Source of the DNA: Eggerthella sp. YY7918
GTDB taxonomy: Bacteria > Actinomycetota > Coriobacteriia > Coriobacteriales > Eggerthellaceae
DNA length: 64,000 nt
Assembly: GCF_000270285.1 (NCBI RefSeq)
Contig: NC_015738.1
Location: 2,480,001 to 2,544,000 of the forward strand
Direction: 5' to 3'
The position numbers and the translations under genes are program-made. Position 1 is the first letter of the stretch; each line of letters begins with the position of its first letter. Below are positions 26,220 to 35,369 of this stretch, piece by piece. Below the pieces are notes generated by a model. It saw nothing but the letters and a program-made list of their open reading frames with translations, made no database searches and was not told where the DNA came from.

Positions 26220-29200
26220 ATGCTGCAACTGCTCAATATTTGTAAGTCATACACCACGGCCGACTTCACACAGACCGCGCTCGACAACGTATCCGTATCA
26301 TTTCGCGACAACGAATTTGTGGCCATTCTGGGTCCGTCCGGCTCGGGCAAAACCACGCTTTTGAACATCGTTGGCGGTCTTGACCACTACGATTCGGGCG
26401 ACCTTGTCATCGACGGCATTTCCACCAAGGAATACAAAGACCGCGATTGGGATACCTATCGTAACAACCGTATTGGATTCGTGTTCCAAAGCTACAACCT
26501 TATCCCCCACCAGACCATCTTGGCCAATGTCGAGCTTGCGCTCACGCTTTCCGGCGTGTCGCGCGCTGAACGTCACGAACGTGCGATCAAGGCGCTTGAA
26601 GACGTTGGACTGGGCGAACACATCAACAAGAAACCCAGCCAGCTTTCTGGCGGTCAGATGCAGCGCGTCGCTATTGCCCGCGCGCTTATCAACGATCCGG
26701 AAATCCTTCTGGCCGACGAACCCACCGGCGCCCTTGATTCAAAAACGAGCGTACAGGTGATGGATCTGCTGACCAAAATTGCCGACGATCGTCTGGTCAT
26801 TATGGTCACGCACAATCCCGAGCTGGCTGAACAGTACGCCACGCGCACCGTCACCCTTGCCGACGGCGTCATTAGAAGCGATACCGACCCCTTCGAACCG
26901 GCTTCTGAAGATATGCACCTCAGCGAAAAGCCTGCCCGCAAGACGGGTATGTCGTTTTTGACGGCACTGTCGTTGTCGTTCAACAACCTCATGACCAAGA
27001 AGGGCCGCACGCTTATGACGGCGTTTGCGGGCTCCATCGGCATCATCGGTATCGCCGCCATCTTGGCGCTGGCCAACGGCGTGAATAACTACATCAAGTC
27101 GGTGGAAGAAGAAACGCTTTCGCAATACCCTCTTCAAATCCAAAGCACCGGTTTCGACATGACTTCCATGATGCTTGGAGCGGCAACCGCTGGTTCAGGA
27201 AGCGATACGGGCAGTTCGGAAGGCGAAGACGCTGCCTCAGAGAGCAGCGATAGCAAGGACGGCGAATCGGTGCGCGTCATCGAAATGATGACCAACATGT
27301 TCTCGAGCATCGGGTCGAATGACCTCGCTTCGCTCAAAGCCTACTTCGACAAGGGCGAGAGCGGCATCGAGCAATACACCAACGCCATCGAATATACCTA
27401 CAATGTGGCCCCGCAAGTGTACAGCGCAAATACCGAAAAACTGCGTCAGGTGAATCCCGACAAAACGCTTGCACCCCTAGGCATTAGCTCTACCGCCAGT
27501 TCCAACAGCCTCATGTCCATGTCCATGTCGACCGACGTGTTCTATGAGATGCCGCGTGACGAAGATCTGTTCCGGAACCAATACGACGTTAAAGCGGGAC
27601 ATTGGCCGGAAAACTACGACGAATGCGTGCTGGTGCTCACGGGTTCGGGCAGCATGAGCGACTTCATGCTGTACACCCTCGGCATGCGCGATTCCGCCGA
27701 GCTGGACGACATGGTGAAGAAGTTCGCCGCGGAAGAGGAAGTAACCGCCCCCACCGATATACAGCAACCCTCCTACGAGGATATTCTGAAAGTGAAGTTC
27801 AAGCTGGTCAACGCCACGGACTACTACGTGCACGACGACGAGTTCGGCGTGTGGAAAGACAAGACCGACGACACCGCCTACATGCGCGAGCTCGTGAACA
27901 AAGGTGAAGACCTGAAAATCGTCGGCATCGTGCAGCCACGCGACGATGCAAACGCCACCATGCTCAGCTCGGGTATCAACTACCCCGCATCGCTCACCGA
28001 CCATGTGATTGATCAGGCAAAGAACAGCACCATCGTAAAGGACCAATTGGCTCATCCCGACATTAACGTATTCACCGGCAAGGCGTTCGGCGAAGAGGAC
28101 GAGGATCAGAATGGCTTCAATATGGAGTCGCTGTTCACCATCGACGGCGACGCTATCCAGGCGGCCTTCACCATCGACGAGAGCAAGCTATCGGTGGACA
28201 TGTCCAATGCTCTCAACCTACAAGGCAGCTTGCAGAACATGCCCGCCGCCCCTCAGTCCAATATGGACGAGATCGCCGGTTCGCTCAACATCGATCTACC
28301 TGTTGACCAGGTGTCGGGATTGATGACTACCTTGATGGAAGGGTACGCGGCCTACCTGCAAGACCACCTTGCCAAAAATCCACCCCAAATTCCGGAACTC
28401 GATGCTGGAAACAACCCCACGGGCAACATGGTTGACAACCCCGACTATACACCGCCCCTAAGCGCCCAAGAATGGCTTAACCAACCCGCCGTGCAGGGGC
28501 AGATCATGGCAGGAATACAGGGCATGGTCGATCAAGACGCCCTGCAGGCCCAACTTGCCACCGCCCTGCAAGGCTATGTGCAGACGACCATGACCACGTA
28601 CATGACCGCCATGGCAAGCGAACTGCAGACGCAGGTGACCGCAGCACTCCAGCAATCGATGAACCAGATGGCGAACAACATGGCTTCTGCTATGTCCATC
28701 GACCCCGATAAGTTCAAAGATGCCTTCCAGATGAACATGAGCGAGCAGGAGCTCACCGAGCTTATGATGTCGCTCATGAACACCGAAGAGGCCTCGTTCG
28801 ACAACAACCTTAAGAAGCTGGGCTATGCTGATGTCGACAAGCCCGGCGGCATCGACATCTACCCCATCGACTTTGAGAGCAAGGAAAAGGTCATTGAAAT
28901 CCTTGACGGCTACAACGAACGCATGGAGGCCGATGGGCAGGATGACAAGGTGATCACCTACACCGACTTTGTAGGTGCACTCATGTCGTCGGTCACCGAT
29001 ATCGTGAACATGATCAGCTATGTGCTCGTGGCATTTGTGGCCATTTCGCTGGTGGTGTCTTCCATCATGATTGGCGTTATCACCTACATCAGCGTGCTCG
29101 AACGTAAGAAGGAAATTGGCATTCTGCGCTCCATCGGCGCGAGCAAAGGCGATATCGCCCGCGTGTTCAATGCTGAAACCATCATCGTTGGCTTTGTGGC

Positions 29201-29414
29201 CGGCGTTATCGGCATCGGCGTAACGGCACTTGCTTGCATCCCCGCAAATGCCATCGTCTACGCAAACTTCGACGTGGCAAATGTGGCTGCGCTTCCCTGG
29301 GAGGCCGCGCTCATCCTTGTGGGGATTAGCGTGTTCCTGACATTCTTGGCCGGCCTCTTCCCATCAAGCGCCGCCAGCCGCAAAGACCCCGTGGAAGCAC
29401 TCAGGAGCGAATAA
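26220..29414 (+). CDS. Fused ABC exporter: ATPase plus FtsX-type permease
   Basis: 1064 aa. Residues 1-225 are a MacB/LolD-type ATPase (Walker A GPSGSGKTT, signature LSGGQMQRV, Walker B ILLADEPTG). A first transmembrane helix near 255-280 is followed by an extracytoplasmic region of about 600 residues, and a C-terminal FtsX bundle of three helices with LERKKEIGILRSIGASKGD. MacB-type pumps use mechanotransmission rather than classical transport. The large ectodomain contains Met/Gln-rich helical stretches around 740-830 (QNMPAAPQSN, MNQMANNMASAM) that look coiled. The gene is monocistronic, with a palindrome-bearing 200-bp region upstream. The substrate could be a peptide, lipid or antibiotic. 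Confidence 0.88.
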   Translation: MLQLLNICKSYTTADFTQTALDNVSVSFRDNEFVAILGPSGSGKTTLLNIVGGLDHYDSGDLVIDGISTKEYKDRDWDTYRNNRIGFVFQSYNLIPHQTILANVELALTLSGVSRAERHERAIKALEDVGLGEHINKKPSQLSGGQMQRVAIARALINDPEILLADEPTGALDSKTSVQVMDLLTKIADDRLVIMVTHNPELAEQYATRTVTLADGVIRSDTDPFEPASEDMHLSEKPARKTGMSFLTALSLSFNNLMTKKGRTLMTAFAGSIGIIGIAAILALANGVNNYIKSVEEETLSQYPLQIQSTGFDMTSMMLGAATAGSGSDTGSSEGEDAASESSDSKDGESVRVIEMMTNMFSSIGSNDLASLKAYFDKGESGIEQYTNAIEYTYNVAPQVYSANTEKLRQVNPDKTLAPLGISSTASSNSLMSMSMSTDVFYEMPRDEDLFRNQYDVKAGHWPENYDECVLVLTGSGSMSDFMLYTLGMRDSAELDDMVKKFAAEEEVTAPTDIQQPSYEDILKVKFKLVNATDYYVHDDEFGVWKDKTDDTAYMRELVNKGEDLKIVGIVQPRDDANATMLSSGINYPASLTDHVIDQAKNSTIVKDQLAHPDINVFTGKAFGEEDEDQNGFNMESLFTIDGDAIQAAFTIDESKLSVDMSNALNLQGSLQNMPAAPQSNMDEIAGSLNIDLPVDQVSGLMTTLMEGYAAYLQDHLAKNPPQIPELDAGNNPTGNMVDNPDYTPPLSAQEWLNQPAVQGQIMAGIQGMVDQDALQAQLATALQGYVQTTMTTYMTAMASELQTQVTAALQQSMNQMANNMASAMSIDPDKFKDAFQMNMSEQELTELMMSLMNTEEASFDNNLKKLGYADVDKPGGIDIYPIDFESKEKVIEILDGYNERMEADGQDDKVITYTDFVGALMSSVTDIVNMISYVLVAFVAISLVVSSIMIGVITYISVLERKKEIGILRSIGASKGDIARVFNAETIIVGFVAGVIGIGVTALACIPANAIVYANFDVANVAALPWEAALILVGISVFLTFLAGLFPSSAASRKDPVEALRSE

Positions 29415-29466
29415 GGATAGCAAGGCGTCTACGCTGGCTTTGTGTGCTGCCATACGGTAGAGAGAA

Positions 29467-29497
29467 AGCAGAGCCCCGGGACTTCCGGGGCTCTGCT
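29467..29497. terminator. Bidirectional hairpin between convergent genes
   Basis: AGCAGAGCCCCGG (29467-29479) and CCGGGGCTCTGCT (29485-29497) form a perfect 13-bp stem with a 5-base loop. It lies between the ABC exporter and the antiporter stops. Confidence 0.7.
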
Positions 29498-29523
29498 GTA
29501 TGAGCATTTGTAGGACTAGTTCA

Positions 29524-31902
29524 TCAAGGTATGGGGGGCACGTCGGTAGCTGTGATTACTTCGCCGCTTTCGCTTAAAAGGCTCATGAGCGGGGCTGCCA
29601 TGACGCAGTCGGCAAGCACCCACACGCGGTCGCCCTGGGACAAAAGGGTGTGCCGGCTTGGCTTGATTTTGATAAGCGCGTTATGCTCAAAGGCGACCAC
29701 CATGCTCCCGTACTCACCCATGAAGTCGATCGCATTGATGGTTTTGCCGCGAAATTCCGACGACGAATCGATCTCGAACGAAAAGCAGCGCGCCTCTCGT
29801 GGTGCACGACCGCTACGCAGATACCGCTCCAGCGTCTCGCTTGATGCCTCGTCTTCCTCGATCATGTCGTCCTTAAGAAGCTTCTGCAAATACGAGTCTA
29901 TCTCGTCTTCGGTTCCCATGAATGTCAGCAGGTCGCCCTCGTGTATGCCTAAAGGATCCTCAGGATCGTTGATACGTCGCCCCATTTCTTCTTTGGTCAG
30001 GCGCGGTATTAAGTCTTCCCCGATCAAATGCCCATCTCGCTCAATCGCGATGAGATCCAGATTAAACGCGAAGCCGAATAGGTAGTCTGACGAGCGCGGA
30101 AGCCCTCGTCTGCTCAGACGTCCCGTTGCGGCAACCTGCACCACATACAGCTGCCGCTCAACCCAATTCACGTGTTCCTCGTCGTCAAGTTCGGCTTTGC
30201 GTTCAGCCAAAACATTTGCATTCAAGTTTGCAAGGAAGCTTGCTTCCAGCCGCAAAAACCCTGAATGAATGGCTTTCGAACGAGCGAGTCCCGTCGCCAG
30301 TAAGAACGCCAAAAGAACCAGCCACCACGAGAATATACCCTCAAGCGCGTAAACGATGTAGACGATGGCTGCGCTCGATATCACTATGGCAACAAGCGTG
30401 AGCGTGAAGAACATAGCGCGCGCTCCTTTGCCGCCCAACCACAGCAGCCGCAACTCGCCTTTTCGGTTTCCGTAGAACAAGTTGGACATGAACACGCCCG
30501 TGATGAGAATTCCGATCACGGAAAGCGCAATGCCCAGCCCGGGTTCGACCGCAAATCCGCGAAGCAGCGGTTTCACAATTTTGGCAAGCACCTCAACCGA
30601 AGCGATAGCGGCAACCACCACCATGGCAAGGCGCAACGCCCAGTGCTTGACGTACATTCCCACCATGGACGGACCTTTGTCATCGTCCGATGACTTGCGG
30701 TACTCCAACCGATCGAGCACCGGCTGCGGCAAAAGCCTGACAAGCAGGCGATACACGCCATCCGAATGCCGGATATAAAACGGCGTAGTAAGCGTTGTGA
30801 CCACCGACACCGTCACGATGACCGGATACAAAAAGCTGTCCGTTACCCCAAGCGACACGCCCAACGCTGCGATGATGAACGAGAACTCACCCACCTGCGA
30901 TAGGCTGAGACCGCACTTGACAGCCGTTTTGAGCGACTGTCCGCCCAGCAATGCGCCTATGCCACTGAACAGCGGCATCCCAACGAGCACCACCAGCACG
31001 ATGATCACAATAGGAATGATGTTCTTCGTAATAGCGAATGGCGACACCATCATACCCACCGATACAAAAAAGATGGCACCGAACAGATCTTTAATGGGCT
31101 TGAATAACTCTTCAATGCGGGAAGCTCGTGTGGTGCCAGCCAAAATCGAACCCGCCAAGAATGCGCCGAGAGCGGCCGAGAACCCAATGGCATTTGCCAC
31201 CACAACCATGACGAGACAGAGGGCGACCGACACGGTGATAAGGATTTCATTGTTGAGAACCCGGGCTACCCGCTTGAGCACGCTCGGCACGATAAGCACG
31301 GCCAGCACAAACCAAACAACCAGGTAAAGCACCATGCGACTTAAGTCGGCTACCACTTCCCCGCCTTCAACGCTGCCCACGGCAATGGTCGAAAGTACCA
31401 CCATCAGGAAAATGGCAACGATGTCCTCGGTCACGAGAGCACCGAGCGCCAAGTCGGCAAACCGGGTGCCCTTAAGCCCCAGTTCGTCGTACACCTTCGA
31501 CACAATCATGGTCGAGGAAATGGAAAGCATGCCACCCAAGAAGAGGCTCGTGTAGAACGACCATCCCAGCAGGGTTCCCAGCGCCATCCCCGTCAGCATC
31601 ATGCCGCCCATTACCGTGATGGCTACGACGAAGGCGCCTTTGCCGATAGTCGACAAACGCACAATGCTAAATTCCAGTCCAAGGCCGAACATGAGGAAGA
31701 TCATCCCGATTTCCGACCAGGTGGAAACGCCCTCAGCATCGCTGACGCTGGGAACCCAGCCGAACGTGGGGCTGATAAGAAAGCCGGCAATAACGTAGCC
31801 CAGCAGCACCGGTTGTTTGATGAGTTTGCAGATGATTGTCGTGATTGCCGCCACGCCCATGAGGAGGGCCAAGTCAACCACAAGCTGGGGAATTTCAACC
31901 AT
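29524..31902 (-). CDS. CPA2-type cation/proton antiporter with TrkA-C domains
   Basis: 792 aa. Residues 1 to about 390 are a Kef/NhaA-like exchanger with about twelve helices (KQPVLLGYVIAGFLISP; GALVTEDIVAIFL; LSLSQVGEFSFI). A second, unusual set of four to five helices follows at about 430-580. A cytoplasmic part then carries two TrkA_C-like domains (DLIAIERDGHLIGEDL; SMVVAFEHNALIKIKPS). It probably exchanges K+ or Na+ for protons under ligand control. AAGGAGG precedes the ATG at 31902; the upstream extension to 32100 has no support. Confidence 0.82.
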   Translation of the reverse strand: MVEIPQLVVDLALLMGVAAITTIICKLIKQPVLLGYVIAGFLISPTFGWVPSVSDAEGVSTWSEIGMIFLMFGLGLEFSIVRLSTIGKGAFVVAITVMGGMMLTGMALGTLLGWSFYTSLFLGGMLSISSTMIVSKVYDELGLKGTRFADLALGALVTEDIVAIFLMVVLSTIAVGSVEGGEVVADLSRMVLYLVVWFVLAVLIVPSVLKRVARVLNNEILITVSVALCLVMVVVANAIGFSAALGAFLAGSILAGTTRASRIEELFKPIKDLFGAIFFVSVGMMVSPFAITKNIIPIVIIVLVVLVGMPLFSGIGALLGGQSLKTAVKCGLSLSQVGEFSFIIAALGVSLGVTDSFLYPVIVTVSVVTTLTTPFYIRHSDGVYRLLVRLLPQPVLDRLEYRKSSDDDKGPSMVGMYVKHWALRLAMVVVAAIASVEVLAKIVKPLLRGFAVEPGLGIALSVIGILITGVFMSNLFYGNRKGELRLLWLGGKGARAMFFTLTLVAIVISSAAIVYIVYALEGIFSWWLVLLAFLLATGLARSKAIHSGFLRLEASFLANLNANVLAERKAELDDEEHVNWVERQLYVVQVAATGRLSRRGLPRSSDYLFGFAFNLDLIAIERDGHLIGEDLIPRLTKEEMGRRINDPEDPLGIHEGDLLTFMGTEDEIDSYLQKLLKDDMIEEDEASSETLERYLRSGRAPREARCFSFEIDSSSEFRGKTINAIDFMGEYGSMVVAFEHNALIKIKPSRHTLLSQGDRVWVLADCVMAAPLMSLLSESGEVITATDVPPIP

Positions 31903-32141
31903 GGTCGCCCTCCTTAGCCTCGCTCTTTTGCGTGTTATGTTTTGGCTCATATGCCGACAAGCACCATTCTTTATTGTACCAGTATCGATTCGCCACAAGC
32001 CCCTTGCGAGAAGCAAAATTGCGCCACGCACAGATGCGATCTGCACCGTTTCAATAAAGCGCACTACGGCACATCGGCAGCACGCACCCCAGCCTCCCAT
32101 GTGAACGTTATGCGAATCATGGCATCCTCACGATTATTTTC

Positions 32142-32193
32142 TTGCGCATTGCTTCCCATGCGGTTACAATAATCTTATTGAGATTGATTCTCA
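32142..32193 (+). promoter_or_regulatory. Rubrerythrin promoter with Fur-family box
   Basis: -35 TTGCGC (32142-32147), 17-base spacer, -10 TACAAT (32165-32170). TGAGATTGATTCTCA (32179-32193) follows, a 7-1-7 near-palindrome resembling Fur/PerR boxes. It overlaps the expected start of transcription, so it would repress. Confidence 0.65.
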
Positions 32194-32239
32194 TTAAGAA
32201 CACACGAGAAAACGTAATGACGAGAAGGAGAATGCATTC

Positions 32240-32842
32240 ATGAAGGTACGCGCACAAGTTCCTACCGCTGAGAATTCCACGAACATGAACGGCTTCGGCA
32301 CCTGCGAAGTCGGCACCACGCTTGAGAACCTGAAGGCCGCCATCACCGGTGAGACGGGCGCGTCCGCCAAGTATGCCGCATTTGCAAAAGCTGCCGAGGA
32401 ACAGGGCTACGACCAGATCGCTCGCCTGTTTAAGGCCACCTCTGCCGCCGAGCAGATTCACATCGGCCTTGAGTATGCGCTCGTTGCCGAGATGGAGCCG
32501 GGCTTCGAGAAGCCTGCCGCCCCTGAGGCCGAGGGTATGCAGACCGACCTCAACCTCATCTCCGGCGCGCAGGGCGAGATCTTCGAGACCTCCGACATGT
32601 ACCCGGCGTTTATCAAGAAGGCTCAGGAAGAGGGCAACACCAAGGCCGTTCAGGTGTTCACTCGCGCCAAGCTGGCCGAGTCCGTGCACGCCGAGCGTTA
32701 CTTGGCTGCGTACAACGACATCGATGCCGCCGACGACGACACCTTCTACCTGTGCCCCATCTGCGGCTACATCCACAAGGGCGAAGACTTCGAGAAGTGC
32801 CCCATCTGCTTCTGCCCGAAGGCCTCCTTCACCGCTTTCTAA
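32240..32842 (+). CDS. rbr: Rubrerythrin
   Basis: 200 aa. An N-terminal ferritin-like diiron domain (ITGETGASAKYAAFA; AAEQIHIGLEYA; AKLAESVHAERY) is followed by a C-terminal rubredoxin-like domain (LCPICGYIHKG, then CPICFCPKASF). It reduces hydrogen peroxide in the cytoplasm of anaerobes using electrons from rubredoxin or NADH systems. GAAGGAG precedes the ATG at 32240. It is a single gene with its own promoter, a Fur-like operator and a strong terminator, suggesting an iron- or peroxide-responsive unit. Confidence 0.93.
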   Translation: MKVRAQVPTAENSTNMNGFGTCEVGTTLENLKAAITGETGASAKYAAFAKAAEEQGYDQIARLFKATSAAEQIHIGLEYALVAEMEPGFEKPAAPEAEGMQTDLNLISGAQGEIFETSDMYPAFIKKAQEEGNTKAVQVFTRAKLAESVHAERYLAAYNDIDAADDDTFYLCPICGYIHKGEDFEKCPICFCPKASFTAF

Positions 32843-32862
32843 GCCGCTCTCACAGCTCCGCG

Positions 32863-32895
32863 AAACGACCGCCTCATTTAGGCGGTCGTTTTTTG
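32863..32895 (+). terminator. Intrinsic terminator after rubrerythrin
   Basis: AAACGACCGCC (32863-32873) pairs with GGCGGTCGTTT (32881-32891), 7-base loop, followed by a T-run. Confidence 0.88.
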
Positions 32896-33054
32896 TTCCC
32901 TCGAATCCCCTGATCAGCTTCCCGACATGAAATATGGGAGGTATGCTTTGCCACTTTCCCATGCGCTATGGCTATCCGCGAAAGCTTCTTTCATTCACCC
33001 TCTGTGGAGGGGTTGCCCAATACGACAATCACACAGATCGAGGAAGGGGAAAGC

Positions 33055-35202
33055 ATGAAAGAGAAGGGTATCTCTCGTAGGAATTTTATCGGGGGCGCAC
33101 TTGTCAGCGCGGCATCGCTCGGCACTGTTGGCGCGCTAAGCGCCTGCTCGCCTCAGGGGAGCGGCTCGAAGGAGACCAGCGCTGTCCATATGCAGCCCGG
33201 ACAGTACACCAACACGTACGTGGGGCACTGGGGAATATTCGAAACGCCTGTTACCATCACCGTGAACGAGACGGCCATTACCGCCATTGACGTGCCGACC
33301 GACCGCACGCAATACGGCGACACCGAAAAGATATTCCAAGCATGCCGCGACCGTCTTTTCCCGCGCATCATTGAGAATCAGTCGTTTTCGGTGGACACCA
33401 TTACCGGCGCGACCATCTCTAGCATGGGCGTTCTACAGGCTGTACGGTCGGGACTTGAGCAGGCACTTGAAGCAGGAGGCTCTGACCCGAAGGCCATCAA
33501 TGCGTTTGACGTCGTGCCCGAAAAAGCCGAAGAGGGCGAAACCGAAGAAATGAATGTCGACGTACTGGTGGTCGGCTTGGGTTCGTTTGGTCTTGTGGCC
33601 ATGAAACGAGCACGTGACGCCCTACTGCGCGAGACGGGCGAAGCCTGTTCCGTTTGGGGCATCGATAAAGCGGGCTACATTGGCGGGCAATCGCTTCTCA
33701 CACACGAGATGAACGCCGTCAATCCACCGCATCTTGTCGAACAGCGCGGTGGCGAAGTGCTTGTTGATTATGACGATTATCTCAACACCTGGTTCACCGA
33801 TACCACAGGCGCAGACGGCACGCTAAAGTGCAAGGAAGAGATGGTCCGCTGGTTCTTCGACAATTCAGGTCTGGCCAACCGGTGGCTTGAAACCGAAGAA
33901 GGATGGGAGTTTGGCAGCGTAAAAGACAAGAACGATTTTTCAGAGTCAAACTACGCCGTTGTGTTTAACTACTTCTCCACCAACGGTATGGACAAGTACA
34001 GCAACAGCAACGAAAATCGTCGCGCCGTCAAGGACAGTTGGCATCGGAAAATCGTGGCGGAAGTCGAAGGCACCGGCGGCGGTATTCTGCTGGAAACCGA
34101 AGGCTATGAGATCCTCTACGACAAGGCGAGTAATACCGTCACCGGCGTGAAGGCACGCAATACCGTGACTGGCAAGGAATACGTTATCAACGCCAAAGCG
34201 GTCATTATTTCTACCGGCGGGTTCGGCGGAAACGCTGATCTTATGAACAGCCTGCTTGATCCACGCTGGGCAGGCAACTGGAAGCAAAACGGCGCGACGC
34301 AAAACGATGGCAAGATGATCAAGGCCGGCCTTGATATTGGCGCCGGAACGTTCAATATCGACATGTCGCCCATCACCATGGAAATCGGCCTGCCGAAATA
34401 CCTCACGCACTTCCCCATCAATTTCATCGACGGCAAGATTACCGCACGAACAGGTCGCACAAGCACGTGGACATACAACGACATTCCGCTGTATATGTGT
34501 GTGTCCATCAACTCGTTTGCCGTCGACAAAACCGGGAAACGCTTTGGCAATGAATACGCTATCGCCAACGGCATTGGAACCCAGATGCCGCCAAACGCCT
34601 GGGAAGTGGGACCCTACTTCTACAGCGTGTGGTCGCAGGGTCAGGTAAACCAGCTCATGGAAGAAGGGTTTACCGCCGTAAAGCGCACGGCCGCGTATTG
34701 CCAGCAAGGTGGATTTGAACTGGAAGTACCCACTCCTGAAGTGCAGGAAGCCCTTGATGCCAGCGTTGAATCGGGCATTGCCTGGAAAGCCGACACCATA
34801 GAAGAGTTGGCAAGCGCTATCGGCGCCGACCCGGCCACACTTGCGGCTTCAGTAGAGCGCTACAACGAGCTGTGCGCAAAGGGTTCCGACGACGACTTTG
34901 GCAAGGATGCAGAATACCTGGTAGAGGTAGGTTCAGGGCCTTACTACGCCATCAAAGCGATGCCGGTTATGTACGGCACCGGCGGCGGCTTCGACGTGGA
35001 CGAAAAGCTTCGTGTGCTCAAAGACGACCATGTAACGCCTATCAATGGGTTCTATGCCATCGGCCAAGACTCGTTTGGAGTGCTGTGCAGCAACGAATTG
35101 AACTACCTCGCCTATGGCGGTGTTTGCCAAGGTTACGGTATGACGTCTGGCTTTATTGGCGGCAATGAAGCGGGTCTTTACGCGGCAGGTGTGCAGGCAT
35201 AG
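33055..35202 (+). CDS. FMN-binding fumarate-reductase-type flavoprotein (Tat lipoprotein)
   Basis: 715 aa. A Tat motif (SRRNFIGG) and lipobox Cys31 (ALSAC) predict export and anchoring. An FMN_bind domain at about 50-140 holds DTITGATISS (flavinylation candidate near residue 117). An FAD_binding_2 domain starts with VLVVGLGSFG near 170. It is longer than the flavoprotein at 13290 and its C terminus (LCSNELNYLAYGG) lacks the usual HGR motif, suggesting a different substrate. AGGAAGG precedes the ATG at 33055; an upstream in-frame ATG at 32968 lacks a site. A LuxR membrane regulator follows on the same strand, which is a tandem rather than divergent pairing. Confidence 0.9.
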   Translation: MKEKGISRRNFIGGALVSAASLGTVGALSACSPQGSGSKETSAVHMQPGQYTNTYVGHWGIFETPVTITVNETAITAIDVPTDRTQYGDTEKIFQACRDRLFPRIIENQSFSVDTITGATISSMGVLQAVRSGLEQALEAGGSDPKAINAFDVVPEKAEEGETEEMNVDVLVVGLGSFGLVAMKRARDALLRETGEACSVWGIDKAGYIGGQSLLTHEMNAVNPPHLVEQRGGEVLVDYDDYLNTWFTDTTGADGTLKCKEEMVRWFFDNSGLANRWLETEEGWEFGSVKDKNDFSESNYAVVFNYFSTNGMDKYSNSNENRRAVKDSWHRKIVAEVEGTGGGILLETEGYEILYDKASNTVTGVKARNTVTGKEYVINAKAVIISTGGFGGNADLMNSLLDPRWAGNWKQNGATQNDGKMIKAGLDIGAGTFNIDMSPITMEIGLPKYLTHFPINFIDGKITARTGRTSTWTYNDIPLYMCVSINSFAVDKTGKRFGNEYAIANGIGTQMPPNAWEVGPYFYSVWSQGQVNQLMEEGFTAVKRTAAYCQQGGFELEVPTPEVQEALDASVESGIAWKADTIEELASAIGADPATLAASVERYNELCAKGSDDDFGKDAEYLVEVGSGPYYAIKAMPVMYGTGGGFDVDEKLRVLKDDHVTPINGFYAIGQDSFGVLCSNELNYLAYGGVCQGYGMTSGFIGGNEAGLYAAGVQA

Positions 35203-35265
35203 CCTTACAAGATCCGACGCGGCAAGATCGACACGCCTGACAACGTAGGTTCTTCAACCCTCCAG

Positions 35266-35293
35266 CCCCCGAGAGCATAATGGCTCTCGGGGG
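35266..35293 (+). terminator. Hairpin between flavoprotein and LuxR genes
   Basis: CCCCCGAGAGC (35266-35276) and GCTCTCGGGGG (35283-35293), a perfect 11-bp stem with a 6-base loop. A TATACT hexamer at 35302-35307 just past it may be the -10 of the LuxR gene. No T-run follows. Confidence 0.55.
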
Positions 35294-35369
35294 TCCTATG
35301 CTATACTGAGATTCCCATGACGGCGAAACAGCAGAATCACCAAAGTGGACAAGGGGATGGGGACACCTG

